The position numbers and the translations under genes were made by a program. Positions 8,493-15,880 of a stretch of DNA of 64,000 nt are shown here, one piece after another. This DNA is from OMPR01 sp965183835 (GTDB lineage: Bacteria; Pseudomonadota; Alphaproteobacteria; Rhodobacterales; Rhodobacteraceae). The notes under the pieces are model-generated. The model was not told the DNA's origin. It ran no database searches and saw nothing but the letters and a program-made list of their open reading frames with translations. Numbering within the stretch: position 1 is the stretch's first letter; each line of letters begins with the position of its first letter. Where the stretch lies: assembly GCA_965183835.1 (NCBI GenBank), contig CBCYME010000027.1:62001-126000 (forward strand), in the 5' to 3' direction.

Positions 8493-8518
8493 ACCCCCGA
8501 TTTCGTTAAGACGGGGGT
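8493..8518 (-). promoter_or_regulatory. stem-loop overlapping the phnC ribosome binding site
   Basis: ACCCCCG (8493-8499) and CGGGGGT (8512-8518) form a perfect 7-bp stem with a 12-nt loop. In the phnC transcript the 3' arm carries the GGGGGU that would serve as the Shine-Dalgarno site before the GTG start. Folding should reduce translation. Regulation is an inference. Confidence 0.5.
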
Positions 8519-8542
8519 TTAGGGCCGGGATTCAAAACTTGT

Positions 8543-8560
8543 GTGTCAGGGCGGTGAAAG
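8543..8560 (-). promoter_or_regulatory. PHO-box-like site upstream of phnC
   Basis: On the minus strand two 7-mers, CTTTCAC (8554-8560) and CTGACAC (8543-8549), are spaced exactly 11 bp apart. Each matches the PhoB half-site CTGTCAT at 5 of 7 positions. It lies 56 bp upstream of phnC. The spacing and the gene make phosphate-starvation control plausible. Confidence 0.45.
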
Positions 8561-8708
8561 TTTTGTAACGCGCCCTTTTGTATGTGATCGGTGAAAAAGG
8601 TGGGGCAACGTGCTGAACTTTACATCCCTTACACCGTCTGCCGCCCACTATCGCTAGTGCGAGAATGGATGTATACGCCAGCCGACTCTCTCACAATCAG
8701 GTGCTGCT

Positions 8709-9401
8709 ATGACCTTTGACCGCAAGATCAAGATCGCCCCCTCTATCCTCTCTGCTGATTTCGCCAACTTTGGCGCAGAATGCCAAGCCATCGAAGCTCA
8801 AGGCGCCGATTGGGTCCACGTGGACGTGATGGATGGGCATTTCGTTCCCAACATCACGTTTGGTCCCGCGACCTGTGCCGCGATCCGCCCCCATATCAAA
8901 GGGGTGATGGACGTCCACCTGATGATCGCGCCAGTTAACCCCTATATCGAAGCCTTTGCCAAAGCGGGCGCTGACGTTATCACCGCACATGTCGAAGCTG
9001 GACCGCACGTTCACCGCACCCTGCAAGCGATCCGCGCCGCCGGGTCCAAGGCAGGAATCGCATTGAACCCCGGTACGCCCGTTTCTGCGGTTGAGCCTTT
9101 GCTCGACATGATCGACCTGGTTTGCGTGATGACCGTCAATCCAGGTTTTGGTGGCCAGAAATTCATCCAAAGCCAAATCGAAAAAGTTGAGCAGCTGCGA
9201 GCCCTGATTGGCGAGCGCCCAATTCACATCGAAATTGATGGCGGAGTCGACCCAACCACAGCGCCTTTGGTCGCCAAAGCTGGTGCAGATGTTCTTGTGG
9301 CAGGTTCAGCTGTGTTCAAAGGTGGGTCGGTCACAAACCCTGACGTTTATGGCGACAACATCAAGGCCATCCGCGCTGCCGCACAGGGCGTCTGGGCCTA
9401 A
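8709..9401 (+). CDS. rpe: ribulose-phosphate 3-epimerase
   Basis: The protein has 230 residues, a complete TIM-barrel epimerase of the pentose phosphate and Calvin pathways that interconverts ribulose 5-phosphate and xylulose 5-phosphate. Signatures are IAPSILSADFANFG, HVDVMDGHFVPN (metal/catalytic Asp), MTVNPGFGGQKF and IEIDGGVDP. It is divergent from phnC and followed by structured repeat copy B. There is no functional link to its neighbours. Confidence 0.95.
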   Translation: MTFDRKIKIAPSILSADFANFGAECQAIEAQGADWVHVDVMDGHFVPNITFGPATCAAIRPHIKGVMDVHLMIAPVNPYIEAFAKAGADVITAHVEAGPHVHRTLQAIRAAGSKAGIALNPGTPVSAVEPLLDMIDLVCVMTVNPGFGGQKFIQSQIEKVEQLRALIGERPIHIEIDGGVDPTTAPLVAKAGADVLVAGSAVFKGGSVTNPDVYGDNIKAIRAAAQGVWA

Positions 9402-9431
9402 TCAAATGTGCCACATGACAGCGGACAAACT

Positions 9432-9560
9432 CTCCCGCCCTTCGTCGACCTTTTGACAAAGATCTCTTCCCGTTGGGCGTAGCGCCGTGCCAAAGGCACG
9501 GCGCTACGCCCAACGCCGCAAAGGGAGCTCGGCATGGCCGAGGTGCCGCGGGCACGGGAG
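9432..9560. repeat. structured intergenic repeat, copy B
   Basis: Same layout as copies A and C. It begins CTCCCGCCCTTCGTCGA and ends GGGCACGGGAG. It has a small hairpin CTTT-TGAC-AAAG, the block CTTCCCGTTGGGC, a perfect 21-bp hairpin (9471-9491 with 9495-9515, AAA loop), CCGC, and a 6-bp hairpin CTCGGC-ATG-GCCGAG. It fills the space between convergent rpe and the CoA-ligase gene. Stem sequences differ from A and C but remain paired. Confidence 0.8.
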
Positions 9561-9574
9561 GCTTTCGAGAGATA

Positions 9575-11068
9575 TCAGCTCAGTTGGTCTGCAAAGAATT
9601 CCAACAATTTGTGTTTCAGGATTTTACCGGTTGGCGCTGCGGGCAATTCAGTAGCAACGATGATCTGACTTGGGCGTTTGTACCCGGCAAGCCGCTGCGC
9701 CACAAATGCACGTAACTCTTCTAGGTTCGGGGCGTCGTCAGGCGCCACTTGGACAAACCCAACCACCTTTTCATCCCCCTGCACCACTTGACCAATCACG
9801 GCCGACTGGATCACTTGGGGGTGATCATTCAAAGCGGCTTCGACTTCGGGGGGATACACATTGAACCCGCCGTGGATGATCAATTCCTTACAGCGCCCTG
9901 CGATATGCAGATGGCCCCGGTCATCAACCCGTCCCAGATCCCCGGTGCGCAACCAGCCCTCGCCATCAAGCGCCTTATCCGTTTCTTCTGGGTTGCGATA
10001 ATACCCCTTCATCACATGGGGTCCACGCGTTTGCACTTCGCCAACCTCATCTCCACCACCTTCAACAGCTTGGTCGAGCCGTATCTCAACACCCGGCAAT
10101 GGTGGACCAACAGAAATATCGGGATCCCCCAACGCGTTGCTTGATGCACAAACCCCCGCCGTGCTTTCCGTCAAGCCATAGCCATTCTGAATCGCAACAC
10201 CATAAAACGCCTCGGCCTTACGTTTCCAAGCCGGATCCAACGGCGCTGCCCCAGAGGAGGTATAGCGCAACACGCTGTTCGGCAGGTGATCAAAGCCCTG
10301 TTCTTTGGCATATTGCATCAACAACGCATGCATCTGTGGCACCGCAGAAAAAAGCGTCACACCATCATTCAATTGCTCATACAGTCGCGACGCAGAAAAT
10401 CGTGCTTCTAGCCGCACCGGCGCCCCGGCATAGGTCGCAGCCGTGACAACCGAAGCCAACCCAAAAACATGGGTGATTGGCAACACGCCATAGACTACAT
10501 CGTCCTGCGTCATACCACGCAGTTCGGCCGACGTTCGTCCGCCAAACCGCACGTTGTCATGGGTCAGCATCACCCCCTTAGGTGTGCCTGTTGTACCTGT
10601 CGTGAACAGCATAACGGCCACATCGGCCAGCATCTCGTCCGGCGCGCTATCAAAGGGCGACGCCAATTGCATCGCCCCAAATGGCCCGGAAATCCCACGC
10701 GCTTGCAGCCGGTCCCCATGGTCAGCCGCATCCCCTGACGCCGCAGACGTAAACAACACAGCCACCGGTTTTGAATGGTCCAGAATACGAGACAGTTCGA
10801 CTTCGGTTTGGCGTGCATTCACTGGGATGACACAGGCACCAAGACGCGAACACGCAAACAAACTGGCAATTGCCGCCGCACAGTTTTCAGCGACGATCAC
10901 CACACGATCACAGGGCTGCACCCCGGCCTTGTGCAAGGTATCTTTGAGCGCATCAATCGCTGTATCCAGCGTGGCATAGGTCCAATCCGCCCCGCCATCG
11001 TCTGTGAACGCCCGCGCGTCCGGCCGTGATGCAATCTGCGCCCCTAGGTAGTCATGCCATTTTGCCAT
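9575..11068 (-). CDS. acyl-CoA synthetase (AMP-forming), pimA-like position
   Basis: The protein has 497 residues and is a class I adenylate-forming ligase. The P-loop is MLFTTGTTGTPKGVMLTH, the aromatic/Mg motif is NGYGLTEST, the hinge region is LRTGDLGRVDDRGHLHIAGR and the C-terminal catalytic lysine is in PAAPTGKILKHKL. It activates a carboxylic acid to its CoA thioester. It is last in the beta-oxidation operon, whose content matches pimFABCDE of Rhodopseudomonas, where PimA activates dicarboxylates. The substrate here cannot be read from sequence. Confidence 0.85.
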   Translation of the reverse strand: MAKWHDYLGAQIASRPDARAFTDDGGADWTYATLDTAIDALKDTLHKAGVQPCDRVVIVAENCAAAIASLFACSRLGACVIPVNARQTEVELSRILDHSKPVAVLFTSAASGDAADHGDRLQARGISGPFGAMQLASPFDSAPDEMLADVAVMLFTTGTTGTPKGVMLTHDNVRFGGRTSAELRGMTQDDVVYGVLPITHVFGLASVVTAATYAGAPVRLEARFSASRLYEQLNDGVTLFSAVPQMHALLMQYAKEQGFDHLPNSVLRYTSSGAAPLDPAWKRKAEAFYGVAIQNGYGLTESTAGVCASSNALGDPDISVGPPLPGVEIRLDQAVEGGGDEVGEVQTRGPHVMKGYYRNPEETDKALDGEGWLRTGDLGRVDDRGHLHIAGRCKELIIHGGFNVYPPEVEAALNDHPQVIQSAVIGQVVQGDEKVVGFVQVAPDDAPNLEELRAFVAQRLAGYKRPSQIIVATELPAAPTGKILKHKLLEFFADQLS

Positions 11069-11100
11069 CCAATCAGCCCTCCCCGCTGTTTGCCCCCCAG

Positions 11101-11868
11101 TCAGAACACAGGGGCGCGTTTCTCCAGAAATGCCGCGATCCCTTCGGCGGCCTCGTCGCCACCAGCAGCCCGCGCCATGGCATCGCGCTCTGCGTCCAAC
11201 TGCGCTGCCTCGCTCGTCTCATAGGCTTGCGCCACCAAGCCGCGGATAACACCCTGCGCAGTGCGCGGCCCTTGCGCCAATCGATCCGCCAGCTTGTGTG
11301 CCGCTGCATCAACCCCGCCCATAGGCACCACCGCATTGACAACACCCAGCGCCTCCATCCGCTCGGCGGATACAGGGCGCGCCAACAGGCACATCTCCAT
11401 CGCCAAGGCACGTGGCAGCATCTGCGACAAAGCCGATGTAAGCCCCCCATCCGGAACCAAACCCGCTTTGACATATGCGGCCGTGAACTTGATGCCTTCG
11501 GCGGCAACGATCAAATCACAGGCCAAAGCCAAAGACAGACCAGCCCCTGCCGCGCCGCCTTCGACGGCGGCGATCACTGGAACCGGGCAGGCGCGGATGA
11601 GGCGCACCAACCCGTGCAGTTCATCCACCTTTGCGCGGCGCTGGTCTTCGGTCAGTTTGCGTCGTTCAATCAGAACGTTCAGATCACCGCCTGCGCAGAA
11701 AAACCCACCCTCAGTGGTCAGAACCACTGCACGCACGCGGTCTTCTTTGGCACGCGTCATCGCGTCCTGAATGGCCGTATACAGATCGGGTGACAACGCC
11801 CCCCGTCGCGCGCTGTTCATATTCACAACAACAAGCCGATCACCCAGATCATCTACCCGTGCCAGCAT
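11101..11868 (-). CDS. enoyl-CoA hydratase/isomerase family protein (pimE-like position)
   Basis: The protein has 255 residues and is a crotonase-fold protein. The first oxyanion-hole segment is TTEGGFFCAGGDLNVL and the second is AVEGGAAGAGLSLALACDLIVA. The usual Glu positions of hydratases are uncertain, so an isomerase role is equally possible. Its start overlaps the stop of the thioesterase gene by one nucleotide (TAATG), and the CoA-ligase gene follows after 32 nt. It probably hydrates or isomerises enoyl-CoA intermediates of the acid handled by this operon. Confidence 0.85.
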   Translation of the reverse strand: MLARVDDLGDRLVVVNMNSARRGALSPDLYTAIQDAMTRAKEDRVRAVVLTTEGGFFCAGGDLNVLIERRKLTEDQRRAKVDELHGLVRLIRACPVPVIAAVEGGAAGAGLSLALACDLIVAAEGIKFTAAYVKAGLVPDGGLTSALSQMLPRALAMEMCLLARPVSAERMEALGVVNAVVPMGGVDAAAHKLADRLAQGPRTAQGVIRGLVAQAYETSEAAQLDAERDAMARAAGGDEAAEGIAAFLEKRAPVF

Positions 11869-12320
11869 TATTTCGCCTTTGAGTGGCGTTTGAACACGCC
11901 CGTTGCCGTTGCGATCAAGGTGCCATCTTCGTGGTGCATTTCACCGTTGATATAACACAGGTTTCGCCCCCCACCGGCAGGTTTCCCCGTGGCAATGACC
12001 CGCCCCTCGCGAACAGCGCCGATATAATTGGTGTTCAACGAAACCGTCAAAACAAGCGGATGTTCAACCCTGTCGAAATAGGCCGAAGCCGTATTGCCAC
12101 AAGCCACGTCCAGTATCATGGCAATGATACCGCCGTGCAAAATACCGTGAGAGTTCAAATGCCCCGGCGCCAGATCCAAAAAGCACTTGGCGTGCCCCGT
12201 TTCTGCGCACAACTCGATCTCAAATCCAGTGGCGTTTTGACAGCCCGACCGTTTTATGGTCGGGCTGTCGGTTTCAGGCTGCGCTGAGGTCAATAAACCG
12301 CTCCAAGTGATAATCTGCAT
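11868..12320 (-). CDS. PaaI-family hotdog thioesterase
   Basis: The frame gives 150 residues. The hotdog core shows HGILHGGIIAMILDVACGNTA, the motif of PaaI/YbgC-type acyl-CoA thioesterases. It likely releases stalled CoA esters in the operon. The start is doubtful. The ATG at 12320 overlaps the acyl-CoA dehydrogenase end by 47 nt, and the first 28 codons include a 12-bp perfect hairpin (12239-12269). A TTG start within the ELCAET region would avoid it, but no good ribosome site is seen. Confidence 0.8.
   Translation of the reverse strand: MQIITWSGLLTSAQPETDSPTIKRSGCQNATGFEIELCAETGHAKCFLDLAPGHLNSHGILHGGIIAMILDVACGNTASAYFDRVEHPLVLTVSLNTNYIGAVREGRVIATGKPAGGGRNLCYINGEMHHEDGTLIATATGVFKRHSKAK
12239..12269. 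terminator. perfect 12-bp hairpin just after the acyl-CoA dehydrogenase stop
   Basis: GACAGCCCGACC (12239-12250) pairs fully with GGTCGGGCTGTC (12258-12269) around a 7-nt loop. It lies 5 nt beyond the stop of the upstream gene on the minus strand. There is no U tract, so it may stabilise the upstream mRNA 3' end or attenuate rather than fully terminate. It overlaps the annotated 5' end of the thioesterase frame. Confidence 0.6.
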
Positions 12321-13401
12321 CTCCGAAACGGTGATCCGTCATCACGATACGCTTGGCAATATGGGCCAGTTCGTATTCCTGGGTCATCGCGATACCGCCA
12401 TGCATCTGAATGGACTCCTCGGCCACCAAACGTCCCACACGGGCAATCAGATTGCGCGCCGCTGCGATTTGCAAATCACGATCAGCGCTTTCCAGGTTAC
12501 CGGCCGCATTGGTCACAGCAGACCGTGCCTGTTCCAGCTCAATCAACAAATCCGAATAACGATGTGCCAGCGCCTGGAACGTGCCAATCGGGCGACCAAA
12601 CTGCTTACGGGTGACAAGGTATTCGCGCGTCAGTTCCGTCGCAGTTTCCATTGCACCCATGGTTTCAGCAGCCAAAGCCACATTGGCCCGCGCGACCGTA
12701 TCGACAAGCGCCCCATACCCGGCCCCCGCCGCGCCCAAACGCGCAGAAACAGGCAATCGCACATCATCCAGCGTGACCTCGGCGGCCCGTCCACCGCTCA
12801 TCATAGCATAGCCCTGCAGCGTCAAACCGGCTGTGCCCGCAGGCACCAGAAACAACGAAATCCCATCCAGATCAAACGCCCCGCCGCCTTCGCGGGCGGA
12901 AACAATTAGATAGCCGGCCGCCTCGGCATTGATCACAACCGCTTTACGACCGTTCAAGACTATCTCGTCACCATCGACTTTGGCCGTGGCTTCGACCCGG
13001 CTCAGATCATACCGGCTGGCGGGTTCCCCATGCGCCAAGGCAAGATGCAGGCCACCCGCAATCACATCGTCAATCAGTGCGGTTTGCGACGCATTGCCCA
13101 ATGCGGTGATCAACCCGCCGCCTAACACAGCCGTGTCCAAAAACGGCTCTACCACACCAGCGCGGCCCAGTTCTTCGAACACGGTTGCGATATCAAAGCC
13201 CGCGCCCCCAAAACCGCCCTGCTCTTCTGTGAACAGCGCGCCGATCACGCCCAGCTCAGCCAGTTCAGCCCAGATTTCCGCGCTTAGGCCCGCGTCGCTT
13301 TCAATAATCTCGTTGCGTGCGGTCGTGGTGTATCGGTCCGACAGGAACCGACGCAGCGTGTCTTGCAGCATCTGCCGCTCTTCGGTCAGGTCAAAATTCA
13401 T
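12274..13401 (-). CDS. pimD: acyl-CoA dehydrogenase, PimD-like small subunit
   Basis: The protein has 375 residues with the acyl-CoA dehydrogenase fold: N-terminal helical, beta middle and C-terminal helical domains. FAD-site sequences include VTRKQFGRPIGTFQALAHRYSD and the C-terminal QMHGGIAMTQEYELAHIAKR. The pairing with a 396-residue partner, separated by 3 nt, matches the PimC/PimD pair that oxidises pimeloyl-CoA and related dicarboxyl-CoA esters. The catalytic Glu was not confirmed. Confidence 0.8.
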   Translation of the reverse strand: MNFDLTEERQMLQDTLRRFLSDRYTTTARNEIIESDAGLSAEIWAELAELGVIGALFTEEQGGFGGAGFDIATVFEELGRAGVVEPFLDTAVLGGGLITALGNASQTALIDDVIAGGLHLALAHGEPASRYDLSRVEATAKVDGDEIVLNGRKAVVINAEAAGYLIVSAREGGGAFDLDGISLFLVPAGTAGLTLQGYAMMSGGRAAEVTLDDVRLPVSARLGAAGAGYGALVDTVARANVALAAETMGAMETATELTREYLVTRKQFGRPIGTFQALAHRYSDLLIELEQARSAVTNAAGNLESADRDLQIAAARNLIARVGRLVAEESIQMHGGIAMTQEYELAHIAKRIVMTDHRFGDADYHLERFIDLSAA

Positions 13402-13404
13402 GGC

Positions 13405-14595
13405 TCACCCTCCCATCTTTACTTTGGCAATAATGCCGCGCTGGATCTCGTTAGAGCCTCCAAAGATCGACAATTTGCGATTGTTGAAATACTGCGCCGA
13501 AACAGGTCCAGCATAGTCGGGGCCAATCGGATCGTTGTCCCCCTCGACCGTTTCAGAGGCAAACGGCATCGCATAGGGGCCAACCGCGCGCCGCATCATA
13601 TCGTTGATTTCCTGCCGGATAATCGTACCCTTGACCTTGAGCATCGAGCTTTCAACACCCGGTGCCTGTCCTGCCGACGCTTGCGAGATAATCCGCAGGT
13701 TCGTCGTCGACATCGCCATCAAATCAATTTCGACCTGCGCGATGCGCGCGGCAAATAGTGGGTTCTCGATCAGGGGGCGACCATTGGCCGTTTCAACCCG
13801 TGCCACACGCTTCAACGCATCTAATCCTGCGCGGCTAAAACCAACACCGGCGATCCCCGTGCGTTCGTGGGTTAGTAGATACTTGGCATAGGTCCAGCCC
13901 TTGTTTTCCTCGCCCACAAGGTTCTCGACAGGCACCCGAACATTGTCAAAAAAGACCTCGTTCACCTCAGGCGTGCCATCCAACAACACAATCGGGCGCA
14001 CTTCGATGCCCGGCGTGTTCATATCGATCAACAGGAATGAGATGCCTTCCTGCTGCTTGGCATCTGGATCCGTCCGGACCAGACAGAAAATCCAATCGGC
14101 GTATTGCCCCAAAGTGGTCCAGGTCTTTTGACCGTTGACTACATAATGATCACCATCCCGCACCGCCTTGGTTTTAAGCGAAGCCAAATCAGACCCCGCA
14201 CCCGGCTCAGAATATCCCTGACACCACCAATCGGTGCCATCCAGAATACGCGGCAGGTAATGGTCCTGTTGTTCTTTGGACCCGAATTTGTGCAACACAG
14301 GCGCCAGCATCGACAGCCCAAACGGGACAATCCGTGGCGCATAAGCTGCGGCGCATTCATCATCAAAAATGTGGCGCTGCACAGCGTTCCATTCGGCACC
14401 ACCAAATTCTTTGGGCCAATTGTACGACAACCACCCCTGATTGTTCAGAATGGAGTGCCAGAGCTCATGCCCCTCTTTGCCAAGGTTTTCGCCCCGCCGC
14501 ACCTTGTCTGACATCTCTTTGGGCAGTTTTTCAGCCAGAAACGCCCGCACCTCGTCGCGAAAGGCTAGCTCCTCGGCGGTATAACTCAAATCCAT
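13405..14595 (-). CDS. pimC: acyl-CoA dehydrogenase, PimC-like large subunit
   Basis: The protein has 396 residues. The substrate/FAD segment QGYSEPGAGSDLASLKTKAV and the C-terminal NRKLSIFGGSNEIQRGIIAKVKMG are typical of long acyl-CoA dehydrogenases of the PimC/FadE17-26 type. The length matches PimC. It is immediately followed (3 nt) by its probable heterodimer partner. It lies 106 nt after the thiolase gene, with a strong hairpin in between. Confidence 0.82.
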   Translation of the reverse strand: MDLSYTAEELAFRDEVRAFLAEKLPKEMSDKVRRGENLGKEGHELWHSILNNQGWLSYNWPKEFGGAEWNAVQRHIFDDECAAAYAPRIVPFGLSMLAPVLHKFGSKEQQDHYLPRILDGTDWWCQGYSEPGAGSDLASLKTKAVRDGDHYVVNGQKTWTTLGQYADWIFCLVRTDPDAKQQEGISFLLIDMNTPGIEVRPIVLLDGTPEVNEVFFDNVRVPVENLVGEENKGWTYAKYLLTHERTGIAGVGFSRAGLDALKRVARVETANGRPLIENPLFAARIAQVEIDLMAMSTTNLRIISQASAGQAPGVESSMLKVKGTIIRQEINDMMRRAVGPYAMPFASETVEGDNDPIGPDYAGPVSAQYFNNRKLSIFGGSNEIQRGIIAKVKMGG

Positions 14596-14658
14596 CTCAT
14601 ACTCTTTTCTTCATATCCGATCTCAATTGCGAACCCGCCCGTCGCCCCGCGTCGGGCC

Positions 14659-14693
14659 GCGCCTGTCAGGCCCTCGATGGGCCAGACAGGCGC
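14659..14693. terminator. 15-bp hairpin between thiolase and acyl-CoA dehydrogenase genes
   Basis: GCGCCTGTCAGGCCC (14659-14673) pairs with GGGCCAGACAGGCGC (14679-14693), with one A-A mismatch and a 5-nt loop. It lies 9 nt beyond the thiolase stop. No U tract follows on the minus strand, so partial attenuation or mRNA processing is more likely than full termination. Confidence 0.6.
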
Positions 14694-14701
14694 CACTGCG
14701 A

Positions 14702-15880
14702 TCAATAAATTTCGAACAGACCTGCCGCGCCCATGCCGCCACCGATACACATGGTGACGACGCCCAGCTTCGCACCCCGGCGTTTGCCTTCGCGCATGAT
14801 GTGCCCAACCATCCGGGCGCCGGTCATGCCAAACGGGTGACCAATCGCGATCGAACCGCCATTCACGTTGCACTTTTCGTCATCAATGCCCAAGCGATTG
14901 CGGCTGTACAGAGCTTGCGATGCAAAGGCCTCGTTCAACTCCCACAGGTCAATATCATCCACAGTCAGCCCGTGACGCTCCAACAGGCGCGGCACAGCAA
15001 AGACCGGACCGATGCCCATCTCATCAGGTTCACATCCGGCTACGGCAAAGCCTTTGAACGCCCCCATCGGTTCGATGTTGCGCTTTTCGGCTTCGACGCT
15101 GTCCATCATCACAACAGCCGCAGCGCCATCGCTCAGCTGGCTGGCGTTGCCTGCAGTGATAAAGTTGCCCTCACCCCGGACAGGCGCCAGACCGGACAGA
15201 CCTTCCAACGTTGTGGTTGGCCGGTTGCATTCATCGCGATCCACCAGCGACTCTTTCATCGAGATCTCGCCGGTTTCCTTGTCCTTGACCGCCATCATCG
15301 CCTTCATTGGCACGATCTCATCGGCGAATTTGCCCGCCGCCTGCGCAGCTGCGATCCGCTGTTGCGAGCGCAAACCGTAAGCGTCCTGCTCTTCACGCGT
15401 GATGCCATAGCGTTCCGCTACGATATCGGCGGTTTCGATCATGGTCATGTAAACTGCGGGCTTATGCTCTTTGAGCCAAGCTTCGGCTGCATGGCGCGCC
15501 TTCGGTTGCACCATCGAGATGCTCTCGACTCCTCCGGCCACCATCGGCCCGGTGCCTTCACAGGTGATTGCATTGGCTGCCAGCGCTACGGTTTGCAGCC
15601 CCGACGAACAGAACCGGTTTACGGTCATGCCGGACGCGGTGATTGGCAGACCTGCGCGCAGGCCGATCTGGCGCGCGATATTGCCACCGGTTTCGCCCTC
15701 GGGCGTGCCGCACCCCATGATGCAATCCTCGATCTCGCTCGGATCAATGCCCGCGCGTTCAACCGCCGCCTGTACGGCATGGCCGCCCATCGTTGCACCA
15801 TGGGTCATGTTAAACGACCCACGGAAAGATTTCGCCAGGCCCGTGCGGGCAGCAGATACAATAACAGCTTGTTTCATCAT
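14702..15880 (-). CDS. pimB: acetyl-CoA acyltransferase (beta-ketothiolase), PimB-like
   Basis: The protein has 392 residues, a full-length thiolase. The nucleophilic cysteine is in NRFCSSGLQTVALAA, the catalytic histidine in IAIGHPFGMTGARM and the second cysteine in VTMCIGGGMGAAGLFE. It cleaves 3-oxoacyl-CoA. It overlaps the bifunctional gene upstream by 4 nt (ATGA), so the two form a typical fadB-fadA-like coupled pair. The operon context suggests dicarboxyl-CoA substrates. Confidence 0.9.
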   Translation of the reverse strand: MMKQAVIVSAARTGLAKSFRGSFNMTHGATMGGHAVQAAVERAGIDPSEIEDCIMGCGTPEGETGGNIARQIGLRAGLPITASGMTVNRFCSSGLQTVALAANAITCEGTGPMVAGGVESISMVQPKARHAAEAWLKEHKPAVYMTMIETADIVAERYGITREEQDAYGLRSQQRIAAAQAAGKFADEIVPMKAMMAVKDKETGEISMKESLVDRDECNRPTTTLEGLSGLAPVRGEGNFITAGNASQLSDGAAAVVMMDSVEAEKRNIEPMGAFKGFAVAGCEPDEMGIGPVFAVPRLLERHGLTVDDIDLWELNEAFASQALYSRNRLGIDDEKCNVNGGSIAIGHPFGMTGARMVGHIMREGKRRGAKLGVVTMCIGGGMGAAGLFEIY

